From NCBI GenBank assembly GCA_013816805.1, contig JACDDS010000015.1:1-64000 (forward strand): a DNA stretch of 64,000 nucleotides. The letters run 5' to 3'. Source of the DNA: Chitinophagales bacterium (GTDB lineage: Bacteria; Bacteroidota; Bacteroidia; Chitinophagales; UBA10324). A program made the translations under genes and the position numbers. The number at the start of each line of letters is the position of its first letter. Positions within the stretch are counted from its first letter, which is position 1. The notes beneath the pieces are model-generated. The model was not told where the DNA came from. It ran no database searches and saw nothing but the letters and a program-made list of their open reading frames with translations. Positions 56,285 to 64,000 of this stretch are shown here, one piece after another.

Positions 56285-56752
56285 GAGGTATTTTTTAAAG
56301 CCTAAAATTAACTCTTATACCGTGATTTTATTTTGTTCCTGAGCAGACAATAGAGAAATATTAGCTAACAAAATCAGGCAAAAAACTGCAAATAATTATC
56401 AAAGCGCAATCAGCAAGCCTTGTATTAAAACTATGGTTTCGCTCAGAAATTATTGATTGTAATTCTGAAAGCGAAAGGCACCTAAACTATTACGCATCTA
56501 ATTAATTTTCAGGATTAAACACTTAAGAATAAATTATAGAATCCTCCGTTTCTCAAAAATTTTTGTTTGGCGCTAAATGTAAACTGTTAGTATTTCGCGG
56601 GGCTGTGACTTTTCTATGACAAAACCAATTCTTACAAAGTCATGCGATAATAACGCTTTTGAAATCAACCGGACGCTGATCACTGATAGTGAGAAGCCCG
56701 GAGTAAAGAATGGTCTGATCAGCTATTTTTCATTTATAAAAACACCAATAAC
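56285..56752. other. divergent intergenic region between porW and the paralogue cluster
   Basis: These 468 nt contain no supported gene. A TTTGG followed after about 18 nt by TAGTATTTC near 56565-56600 loosely resembles a TTG/TAnnTTTG promoter reading into the paralogue cluster, but the -7 match is poor. A short hairpin (TCACT/AGTGA) lies near 56680-56693. Confidence 0.35.
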
Positions 56753-58792
56753 ATGAAAAATTGTTTACATTTTTTAACAACACTGTTATGCTGCCTTGTA
56801 ATTTTTGTTTTAAGTGCCGGATCCGGTTACTGCTATACGGTTACAGGTCTCAAGGCAACCTTTAAAAGCGGTCAGGTATTTCTAACCTGGGTAAACCCAT
56901 CTTTTTCAAATTTAAAATACAAGATCTATCGCTCCACGTCAAAAATTACCTCATCAATTCAAATTACTTCTTCTGCTTATCTCGGTTATGTGATGGATAA
57001 TTCATCAAAAAATATCCGGAAATCTAAACTTGAAAACAAGGATTATTTTTTTGTGACAAATGCTGCAGACGGACCACTTAAAAGTAATCAGGGACTGTAT
57101 GTAGCAACCAGTATTAAAAACAAGCAATACTACTACGCGGTTACGGTTGTCACGCTTAATGATGATAAGGAAAACAAGACTATTGTGCAGGGGAGCAATA
57201 GTCTATCAAAAGCCGTTTCTGAAACAATTGAAGGCCCCCAGCCGGTTTTACAACAGAGCGAAACACTAAAAGATGGTACCATTCAATATGAGTACGTTAA
57301 CTGGGGCGATAATCAGGATGCGCCTGGTTATCCTGCTTTTAACAATTGCGGTTCTTACGGATATAATTTTTCAGTATTCAAACATGGCAGTGGAAAAAGC
57401 GAATTATTCGTTTTAGTAAAGGATGATAATCCTTTCGAAGATGCTTCTGATCTGTGCTCCGATTGTTCAGTATTGAAACCCGACGACTGGCTGCCCAACG
57501 AAAACAACACATATTGGGTGGGTTACAATGACCAGTATGATATTTATTCAGCAAGCAATCCTGTTTTCACTACCGGAATAATTAAAACCTATACCCAGGC
57601 GAGAATGGGACAGACTCTAAAATGGGCCAGATTGAATTTAAATGTTGATAGCAACAAGGTTTATATTACAGGAACCTCTCACAATGGTTTTGGGGCAATG
57701 TTCACCGGCCAGTTAAATACCGATCAGATTGCAGCCGTATATGGCGTAGTTCCACCTATACTTATTAAAGCGGAAAATGGATCGAGCCGTGAACGGCAAT
57801 GGTGTGATAACTCGGTAGACCTGCCAACTGACATTACGGATCCCCGAACAAATGAGCCTGTTCCTGTCTGGAAATTATTTGATAACCGTTTTATGGACCG
57901 CCTGAATTACGATTCTTATATTCCTTTCATGGGTGGTGTTAACGGCAAGAATGACATTACTGTAGGCTGGGTTCAAAAGTTTCATTGGTATGATTCATTA
58001 AACGCAACCCGTGCCGGAGGCACCTGGTATTGGGACCAAAGGGATCATGGAGGTGATGGTTCGCAGTTTACTCCGGATGAAACCAAACCGGATTATGAGC
58101 GATATGCCATTCATAAGTCATACCCCGCATTTGCATATTGCTCTATCAATCAAAATCCCGGTGATGGTGATTCGAAAAATGGCGATCCATATGGAGCCAT
58201 AAATGGATATCTTGACTGGGAAGATGGTTCATTAACTGACGAGGCATGCAGCTATGCAGTCACCTGCTTTGTAAAAGATTTTTATGTAGGCGGAAAACTT
58301 GATAAAGAACAATATAAATCATGTACGAGTGATATTACTCTGCGGAGAGTTCAAAAATTTAAGCCCGGAATGGGAGAAAAAATCTCATGGGCTGTTAAAA
58401 AGGAAGGCAATGAGATTCAAAGCGGCTCCTTTACTTATTACGGTGGCGCAATAACACTATATGGAGTAAAGATTTATAAATCAAAAAGTGATATTTCACT
58501 AAAAATAAATAAGTGTTCAAGCGGAAAATTAGCGGAAGACACCTTACCTGACGATCAGGTAAAAGTGGTTGCTATTCCGGATGGATACCAATTGGTGTTA
58601 AACCTTCCCTCAGATGACTACATCCGGCTTGATATATTTGATATGAGTGGAAAACTGATTTCATCCAGAATAATTGAAATGATGCGGGGCTTGAATTCCA
58701 TTCCCGTTTTTTCTCCGGGGAATGGAGTCTATGTAGCATTGATGCAGGGAAATAGTTTTAACCAGGCTGTAAAATTGAATTTTATGAAGTAA
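56753..58792 (+). CDS. secreted alpha/beta-hydrolase-like T9SS cargo, paralogue 1
   Basis: The 679-residue protein has a signal peptide (FLTTLLCCLVIFVLSAGSGYC), an FN3-like domain (TGLKATFKSGQVFLTWVNPS ... YKIYRSTSK), and an alpha/beta hydrolase core. Its nucleophile-type motif is GTSHNGFG (Ser309), with Asp401 in GKNDITVGW and His432 in WDQRDHGG spaced as an acid and base. A Cys pair (DLCSDC) precedes the core, and an Asp/Asn-rich loop NPGDGDSKNGDPYGAINGYL follows it. The last 75 residues resemble a T9SS type A sorting domain (LDIFDMSGKLISSRI). The family is not recognised; ester or polymer hydrolysis is only inferred. Confidence 0.8.
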   Translation: MKNCLHFLTTLLCCLVIFVLSAGSGYCYTVTGLKATFKSGQVFLTWVNPSFSNLKYKIYRSTSKITSSIQITSSAYLGYVMDNSSKNIRKSKLENKDYFFVTNAADGPLKSNQGLYVATSIKNKQYYYAVTVVTLNDDKENKTIVQGSNSLSKAVSETIEGPQPVLQQSETLKDGTIQYEYVNWGDNQDAPGYPAFNNCGSYGYNFSVFKHGSGKSELFVLVKDDNPFEDASDLCSDCSVLKPDDWLPNENNTYWVGYNDQYDIYSASNPVFTTGIIKTYTQARMGQTLKWARLNLNVDSNKVYITGTSHNGFGAMFTGQLNTDQIAAVYGVVPPILIKAENGSSRERQWCDNSVDLPTDITDPRTNEPVPVWKLFDNRFMDRLNYDSYIPFMGGVNGKNDITVGWVQKFHWYDSLNATRAGGTWYWDQRDHGGDGSQFTPDETKPDYERYAIHKSYPAFAYCSINQNPGDGDSKNGDPYGAINGYLDWEDGSLTDEACSYAVTCFVKDFYVGGKLDKEQYKSCTSDITLRRVQKFKPGMGEKISWAVKKEGNEIQSGSFTYYGGAITLYGVKIYKSKSDISLKINKCSSGKLAEDTLPDDQVKVVAIPDGYQLVLNLPSDDYIRLDIFDMSGKLISSRIIEMMRGLNSIPVFSPGNGVYVALMQGNSFNQAVKLNFMK

Positions 58793-58926
58793 CTGTGATG
58801 CTTTAGAACCCAATAGTTGGGGGGATACCAACATTGAGGTTTTACAAGCATCTTCTGTTATTGTTAATTAATGATCAGGCTTTAATTAATATCTAGTTTC
58901 TAATTTTTTAATACCAAACCACCATC

Positions 58927-60963
58927 ATGAAAACATTCAAAAAATTATTAGCAGGGCTATGCCTTGCGTGCGGAACATTATCTTATGCTTACCCGGCATT
59001 TTCTTACACTGTTTCAAATTTATCTGCCTCTTATAAAAGCGGTCAGGTTTTTCTTATTTGGAAAAACCCTAAGGCAAACAATTTAAAATATAATGTTTAT
59101 CGGAGTACAAAAAAAATTACCAGTCCGGATCAGCTTTCTTCTAATTATTTAGGAAATGTACGTGATAACTCAGGGCAGAATATAAGGAAGTCAGATGCCC
59201 AGAAGAGCTATAATTTTATAACACCTGCATCCAGTGATCCGCTTAGCAATGACGAAGGTCTTTATGTGATTACCTGTACTGATGAGGATGATTATTTTTA
59301 TGCTGTAACCGTAGTTAATCTTAACAATGATTCAGAAGATAAAACTATTGATTTGGGAGAAAATTCGTTATCAGGCAGTATTGCAGAATCGGTAGGCTTT
59401 CCACAGCCTGTACTCCAGAACAGTGAAACGCTAACAGATGGAGTGATACAATATGAATATGTGCAATGGGGAAATAATCAGGATACAAAGAATTGTCCAG
59501 CATTCAATAATGCGGGCTCGTATGGTTATAATTTTTCTCTTTTTGACAGGGGAAAAAGTAAAAATGGTCCACTATATGTTTATTTTAAAGACAATAATCC
59601 TTTTTCAGAAGAGGGAACAGATCTTTGTGATAATTGCACAGTATTAAAGATGGATGATTGGTTGCCCAATGGAGGCAATACCTATTGGGTGGGGTACAAT
59701 GAAAACTATGATATTTATTCTGAAACCAATCCGGTAGCTAAAAAAGGAACTGTTAAAACTTACTCGCAGGCAAGGGTAAAAAAAACTTTGCAATGGGTGC
59801 GAAACCATTGGGCAATAGACAGTAATAAGGTCTATCTCACAGGGAATTCGCATAATGGATTCGGTGCTTTATTAACGTCAGTGGTCTCGCCTAAGCAGGT
59901 AGCAGCTATTTATGTTACCTCTACACCGATATTAGTAAAAACAGTGGACGGCGACATTCGGGAACAGATGTGGTGTGATAACAGCCTGAATTTACCAAGC
60001 GACGTAACTGATCCAAATACCGGAGCAGCCATTTTAATCTGGGATTTGATGGATTCCCGCCACATGTATAACGTTGATAAAAACGATATACCGTTTAATT
60101 CAGGTGTAAATGGAAAGAATGACGTTACTGCAGGATGGGTTCAAAAATTCCACTGGTACGATTCTTTAAATGCAACCCGCCAGGGTGGAGTATGGTATTG
60201 GGATCAGCGCGTGCATGGAGGTGGGGGAGCGCAGTTTACTGATGCAGAAACTACTCCCGATTATGAACGCTACCGTATCAACCGTTCCTATCCCGCATTT
60301 GCTTATTGCTCTATTAATGAGGATCCCGGTACCGGCGACCCCAATGATGGTGATGATTATGGTGCCATTAACGGTTATCTTGACTGGGATGATGCTTCTA
60401 TTGAAGATGAAGCTTGTAATTATTCCATCACCTGCTTTATTAAAGATCTTTACGTTGGAGGAAGCCCTGATAAGAATCAATATTCCTCCTGCACCAGCGA
60501 TATAACCTTTCGTCGTGAGCAAAATTTTAAACCGGAAGAAGGGGACAAGATTACGTGGTCAGTAATAAATTCGGGTACTCAGATTCAGAATGGCTCATTT
60601 ACCTACAACGGCGGACCGATTACACTCTATGGAGTGAAGATATACAAATCTAAAAGTGAAATCTCTTTAAAAATAAGCAAATGTTCAAGGACACAGAAAT
60701 TTGAAGCGCAGCTTTCAGACCCCATTAAGGTAAATGTAGTCCCGATCCCCGGAGGATATGAAATGGTATTAAATCTTCCTTTTGATGACCATGCTGATAT
60801 GAAAATTCTTGACATGAGTGGAAAGGTGGTTATAGAGCAGCATTTAGATTTAGCTAAAGGCTTAAACTCAATACCGGTTCAGTCACTTAATAATGGGTTT
60901 TATATAGCAATGCTGCAGGGAAGCCATTTCCGGCAAAGTGCAAAGCTTGATTTCTTAAAATAA
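58927..60963 (+). CDS. secreted alpha/beta-hydrolase-like T9SS cargo, paralogue 2
   Basis: The 678-residue protein is collinear with paralogue 1 over its whole length. The signal peptide (LLAGLCLACGTLSYAYPAFS) is followed by the same FN3-like domain (NLSASYKSGQVFLIWKNP). The core has GNSHNGFG with Ser308, GKNDVTAGW with Asp399 and WDQRVHGG with His430, all at equivalent spacing. The LCDNC pair and the NGYLDW segment are conserved, as are SSCTSDITFRR and the C-terminal sorting-like domain (MKILDMSGKVVIEQHL). It follows paralogue 1 by 134 nt, with only a 5-bp hairpin (58809-58821) between. It is probably a duplication product; function is unknown. Confidence 0.8.
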   Translation: MKTFKKLLAGLCLACGTLSYAYPAFSYTVSNLSASYKSGQVFLIWKNPKANNLKYNVYRSTKKITSPDQLSSNYLGNVRDNSGQNIRKSDAQKSYNFITPASSDPLSNDEGLYVITCTDEDDYFYAVTVVNLNNDSEDKTIDLGENSLSGSIAESVGFPQPVLQNSETLTDGVIQYEYVQWGNNQDTKNCPAFNNAGSYGYNFSLFDRGKSKNGPLYVYFKDNNPFSEEGTDLCDNCTVLKMDDWLPNGGNTYWVGYNENYDIYSETNPVAKKGTVKTYSQARVKKTLQWVRNHWAIDSNKVYLTGNSHNGFGALLTSVVSPKQVAAIYVTSTPILVKTVDGDIREQMWCDNSLNLPSDVTDPNTGAAILIWDLMDSRHMYNVDKNDIPFNSGVNGKNDVTAGWVQKFHWYDSLNATRQGGVWYWDQRVHGGGGAQFTDAETTPDYERYRINRSYPAFAYCSINEDPGTGDPNDGDDYGAINGYLDWDDASIEDEACNYSITCFIKDLYVGGSPDKNQYSSCTSDITFRREQNFKPEEGDKITWSVINSGTQIQNGSFTYNGGPITLYGVKIYKSKSEISLKISKCSRTQKFEAQLSDPIKVNVVPIPGGYEMVLNLPFDDHADMKILDMSGKVVIEQHLDLAKGLNSIPVQSLNNGFYIAMLQGSHFRQSAKLDFLK

Positions 60964-60968
60964 AATCA

Positions 60969-61042
60969 GGATCGGATTCGGATTGTTGATTCCGGGGTTA
61001 ACAATAAAACACCACCTGGTTTCAGCAGTCCGAATCCGATCC
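60969..61042. repeat. 14-bp perfect inverted repeat between paralogues 2 and 3
   Basis: Positions 60969-60982 are the exact reverse complement of 61029-61042, with 46 nt between. Inside, ATTGTT and AACAAT (near 60982-61005) form a second, smaller pair. It begins 6 nt after the stop of paralogue 2. It could be a transcript-end structure or an mRNA stabilising element; no U-tract follows. Confidence 0.7.
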
Positions 61043-61238
61043 ATATATAGTTAGGTATTATTATTGGCCCAATCAGGATTACCTATTTATAGGTAGCCAT
61101 TTATACCATAATATTCTATATTCTTACTTCTGGCACCATTTTATCCCTGGAGCGTGACACTTCCCATAAATATTTCCGTAAGAGAGCATTCATTTTATAA
61201 TGCTTCATCTTATTTTTTCATCACCAAATCAAAGCCTC

Positions 61239-63278
61239 ATGAAAAATTTTTTTTACTTCCTGTCAAGGGTGTGCCTAACCATTACCCTGCTCATTTTTAC
61301 AACTTCCGTATTTGGTTATACTGTAGCTAGTTTAACAGCTACTTACAAAAGCGGTCAGGTATTTCTTACGTGGCAAAATCCTGCGGCAACCAATTTGAAA
61401 TATAAATTGTACCGCTCACCGGTAATGATTACCTCCTCGCTGGATTTAGCAGCAAGTACTTACCTGGGATATGTAAGGGATAATTCCTCGCAGAATATCA
61501 GAAAATCAAACGTCAAAAGATTACCTTATTACTTCACTATTGATCCTGCTTCAGGCCCTTTGGCCAGTACAAATGGTTTATACGTCGCCACCTCTGCTTC
61601 AAGTTCAAACTGGTATTATGCAGTAACTGTTGTAACCTTAAGTAATAACCAGGAAGATCAAACTATTATAGCGGGTAGCAATAGCCTGAACAACGGCGTT
61701 AATGAAGTCGTTGCAACACCCCAGCCCATACTACAGAAAACCACTTCCTTAGAAGGTGGGATTGTACAATATGAATACGTAAACTGGGGTGATAATCAGA
61801 ATGCGCCAAATTATCCCCCATTTAATAATGCAGGGTCGTACGGCTACAATTTTTCCGTTTTTACAAAGGGTTCTTACACAAATAAATCGTTGTATTTTTA
61901 TGTGAAAGACAACAACCCCCTTTCCAGTGACGCCACCACGCTTTGCGATAACTGCATTTCCTTAAAAATGGATGATTGGCTTCCGAATGGAAGCAATACC
62001 TATTGGGTAGGGTATAATACCGGTTACGATATGTACAGCACCACCAATCCTGTATTCAGTTCTGGTTCGGTAGGCACTTACAGCCAGGCTCGGGTAAGGC
62101 AAACACTACTATGGATTCGCAAGAATTTTCCTGTAGATACTAACAAAGTGTACTTGACGGGTAATTCCCACAATGGCTTCGGAGCATTATTTCTGGCGGT
62201 AATGAATCCCGATCTGATAACCGTAGCATATGCTTCTTCTGCACCAATTTTAGTCAAATCTGCGCCGGGGTCATCGTTTGAGCGTGAATGGTGTTCATCC
62301 GTTACAAACGTTCCTTCCGATGTTATTGACTTCAGAACAGGCATTGCCATTCCTATTTGGAATTTAATGGATATGCGTTATATGTATCGGCTCAATTATG
62401 ACAGAGGCGTACCCTACCTTACCGGCGTAAACGGAAAGAACGATACGAAAGTGGGCTGGGTCGGTAAATTCCATTGGTACGATTCCGTGAATGTAACTCA
62501 TCAGGGAGGTTTATGGTTCTGGGATCAGAGGCAGCACAGTGGCACAAATCGGCAGTTTACTGATATTGAAACCACTCCAAATTATGAGCGGTTCACAATG
62601 GCACATTCTTATCCTGCTTTTGCTTATTGTTCCATCAATCAAAATCCGGGTACCGGAGATTCAAAAAATGGCGATGCCAATGGAGCCTTAGATGGTTACC
62701 TGGATTGGACGGATGAATCAATAGCAGATCAATCCTGCCAGTATTCTATTTACTGTTTTGTGAAGGATATGTATATGGGCGGAATCCTTTATCCAAAACA
62801 ATATGATTCCTGCACTACTGATATTACTTTACGCCACTTACAATTGTTTAAACCTTTAAGTGGACAAACCATTTCATGGTCGGTGAATAACAATGGTCAA
62901 ACAGTTCAAAGCGGAAACTTTCTTTACCAGGGTGGTTGCATTACTGTTAAGGGAGTTAAAATATTCAGAAGCGGAAGCAGTATAACGCTTACTATAGACA
63001 ACTGCCTGAAATCAGTGCCTGCTGAAGCAGGAATTTCTGCAAAGGCAAAAGTGATTATAACTTCAAGCGGTTATTACCTGCTGTTAGATTTGCCTGAAAC
63101 TGACCCGGTTCAAATGAAAATTTTTGATCTGATGGGGAGAATGGTCAATGCCAATAATTACTATTTGGAAAAAGGAAGAAACTCAATTCCTATTCAAACT
63201 TTAACACCTGGTTTGTATATAGCTATAGCAGAAAGCCGGAATTTCAGGGAAACAGTGAAATTTGCAGTAACGCGGTAA
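61239..63278 (+). CDS. secreted alpha/beta-hydrolase-like T9SS cargo, paralogue 3
   Basis: The third member starts best at ATG 61239, where the signal peptide MKNFFYFLSRVCLTITLLIF begins; this gives 679 residues, matching its neighbours. The ATG at 61200 adds 13 residues before that signal and is less likely. The motifs are GNSHNGFG (Ser310), GKNDTKVGW (Asp402) and WDQRQHSG (His433). The LCDNC pair, the NPGTGDSKNGDANGALDGYL loop, the CTTDITLRHLQ segment and the C-terminal sorting-like domain (MKIFDLMGRMVNANN) are all kept. It is followed by a strong terminator, so the cluster probably ends here. Confidence 0.8.
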   Translation: MKNFFYFLSRVCLTITLLIFTTSVFGYTVASLTATYKSGQVFLTWQNPAATNLKYKLYRSPVMITSSLDLAASTYLGYVRDNSSQNIRKSNVKRLPYYFTIDPASGPLASTNGLYVATSASSSNWYYAVTVVTLSNNQEDQTIIAGSNSLNNGVNEVVATPQPILQKTTSLEGGIVQYEYVNWGDNQNAPNYPPFNNAGSYGYNFSVFTKGSYTNKSLYFYVKDNNPLSSDATTLCDNCISLKMDDWLPNGSNTYWVGYNTGYDMYSTTNPVFSSGSVGTYSQARVRQTLLWIRKNFPVDTNKVYLTGNSHNGFGALFLAVMNPDLITVAYASSAPILVKSAPGSSFEREWCSSVTNVPSDVIDFRTGIAIPIWNLMDMRYMYRLNYDRGVPYLTGVNGKNDTKVGWVGKFHWYDSVNVTHQGGLWFWDQRQHSGTNRQFTDIETTPNYERFTMAHSYPAFAYCSINQNPGTGDSKNGDANGALDGYLDWTDESIADQSCQYSIYCFVKDMYMGGILYPKQYDSCTTDITLRHLQLFKPLSGQTISWSVNNNGQTVQSGNFLYQGGCITVKGVKIFRSGSSITLTIDNCLKSVPAEAGISAKAKVIITSSGYYLLLDLPETDPVQMKIFDLMGRMVNANNYYLEKGRNSIPIQTLTPGLYIAIAESRNFRETVKFAVTR

Positions 63279-63296
63279 AGATTTTAGGAAATTACT

Positions 63297-63329
63297 GTGC
63301 ACCCTTGCAGATGATATGCAGGGGTGCAC
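63297..63329 (+). terminator. hairpin terminator after paralogue 3
   Basis: GTGCACCCTTGCA (63297-63309) pairs with TGCAGGGGTGCAC (63317-63329), with one G-T pair, around a seven-nt loop. TTATTT follows. It starts 18 nt past the TAA of paralogue 3. Confidence 0.75.
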
Positions 63330-63506
63330 TTATTTAATGATTGCCTGAACCAATTATTTGCCCTGTATTATCCTCCGCCAACCATAGCGTAGTGGGAAAC
63401 AATATCATGAATTATATAGGGTTAATATTTCTTTAACCTTAAGGTGATGTGAATATGTTTGCTTTTCCAAAATCACTCTTTTGATGATCTTTGCAATTTG
63501 CAAGAA

Positions 63507-64000
63507 ATGGCAGAGGCAACTACCCAGCATAAATTAAGAAAATCCTGGCTCCGCCGGCTTACTGATAAGTACCGGTTGATACTTTTAAATGATGAAACCT
63601 TTGAGGAAGTAACTACTTTCCGGCTTACCCGCATGAATGTATACATCCTGATAAGCACTCTTCTTTTGATGCTGGTTCTGATCACGGTTTCTGCTATTGT
63701 TTTCACACCTTTGAAGGAATATATACCGGGGTATGCTGACGTAAATACAAAAAAAGATTTTATTGATTTAAAATTGACGAGCGATTCCCTGGAGAAAGTG
63801 ATGTATGCCAATGACCTGTATCTTCAAAACATTCAGCGAGTGATAAATGGAGAGCTTCCGGTTACTAAGATCAGGGAAATCAGTAAATCTTCTGTACCCG
63901 TTTATGATTCCATTAATCCAGGAAAAATAAGTGCTTCAGAAAAATTGCTGCGGAAAGACATAGAGCAGGACCAGCGCTTTTCCATAAATGAAAAAAGTTC
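63507..64000 (+). CDS. M23 family peptidase, N-terminal part (runs off the window)
   Basis: The frame from ATG 63507 stays open to the window end (164 codons). It encodes a basic cytosolic N-terminus (KLRKSWLRRLTDKYRLILLNDETFEEV), one membrane helix (YILISTLLLMLVLITVSAIVF) and then TPLKEYIPGYADVNTKKDFIDLKL, a sequence typical of Bacteroidota membrane-anchored M23 peptidases that cleave peptidoglycan cross-bridges. The catalytic domain would lie beyond 64000. The opposite-strand frame at 63473-63811 is a shadow of this gene. Confidence 0.85.
   Translation, partial: MAEATTQHKLRKSWLRRLTDKYRLILLNDETFEEVTTFRLTRMNVYILISTLLLMLVLITVSAIVFTPLKEYIPGYADVNTKKDFIDLKLTSDSLEKVMYANDLYLQNIQRVINGELPVTKIREISKSSVPVYDSINPGKISASEKLLRKDIEQDQRFSINEKS

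Noticed and set aside
63473-63811. 112-codon minus-strand frame near the end
   Set aside because: It is the shadow of the M23 peptidase gene read on the plus strand from 63507.

Overview
This window comes from a member of the Bacteroidota, most likely an environmental lineage near Chitinophagales/Sphingobacteriales. The evidence is type IX secretion (T9SS) C-terminal sorting domains of both type A and type B on several secreted proteins, a PorW/SprE-type lipoprotein, a fused MurF-Alr protein, an atpD-atpC pair apart from the other ATP synthase genes, an RpoN with a long acidic linker, and AT-rich TAnnTTTG-like promoter elements. No rRNA, tRNA or CRISPR array was recognised.

Layout. 0-1.8 kb is an accessory patch: a REP-associated (Y1/HUH) transposase flanked by inverted REP-like repeats, a 207-bp tandem duplication of its 3' end, a remnant of a second copy, and a DUF433/DUF5615 toxin-antitoxin pair whose toxin is frameshifted. 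1.8-10.5 kb holds kdsD, recQ, a membrane-anchored patatin, an unknown polytopic protein and a methionine aminotransferase-like gene. 10.6-17.9 kb holds two blocks of an arsenosugar-biosynthesis gene set (DUF547 protein plus TIGR04282 glycosyltransferase; purine nucleoside phosphorylase plus CMD-like protein plus ArsS radical SAM), separated by an ABC-2 exporter and a secreted sugar dehydrogenase-like protein. 18-28 kb carries M14 and M13 peptidases, a broken DUF2834 gene, a LutB-like iron-sulfur protein, a T9SS beta-propeller and a T9SS esterase. 28.4-31 kb has an HD-domain protein, dnaJ and grpE. 31-38.5 kb has a CHU_C/PKD adhesin, anmK, an SDR epimerase, a choice-of-anchor B protein and a PAP2-like gene with a damaged start. 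38.5-53.3 kb is mostly core functions: rpoN, asnS, an acyltransferase, ctaA, murF-alr, a DUF4369/thioredoxin protein, atpD-atpC and PBP1A. 53.4-63.3 kb holds porW/sprE next to three tandem paralogous secreted alpha/beta-hydrolase-like proteins, and the window ends inside an M23 peptidase gene.

How the parts relate. kdsD (LPS), anmK, murF-alr, PBP1A and the M23 protein belong to envelope synthesis and turnover. PorW/SprE is part of the secretion route used by at least eight probable T9SS cargo proteins here. The most novel-looking item is the triplicated cargo family at 56.7-63.3 kb, with a conserved Ser-Asp-His arrangement. The split arsenosugar set is the clearest pathway of specialised metabolism.

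Three genes (the DUF5615 toxin, DUF2834 and PAP2) look interrupted by one-base shifts, which may be real decay or consensus errors. Several starts were moved from TTG or distal ATG codons to internal ATG codons on the basis of protein start, signal peptide or family length.
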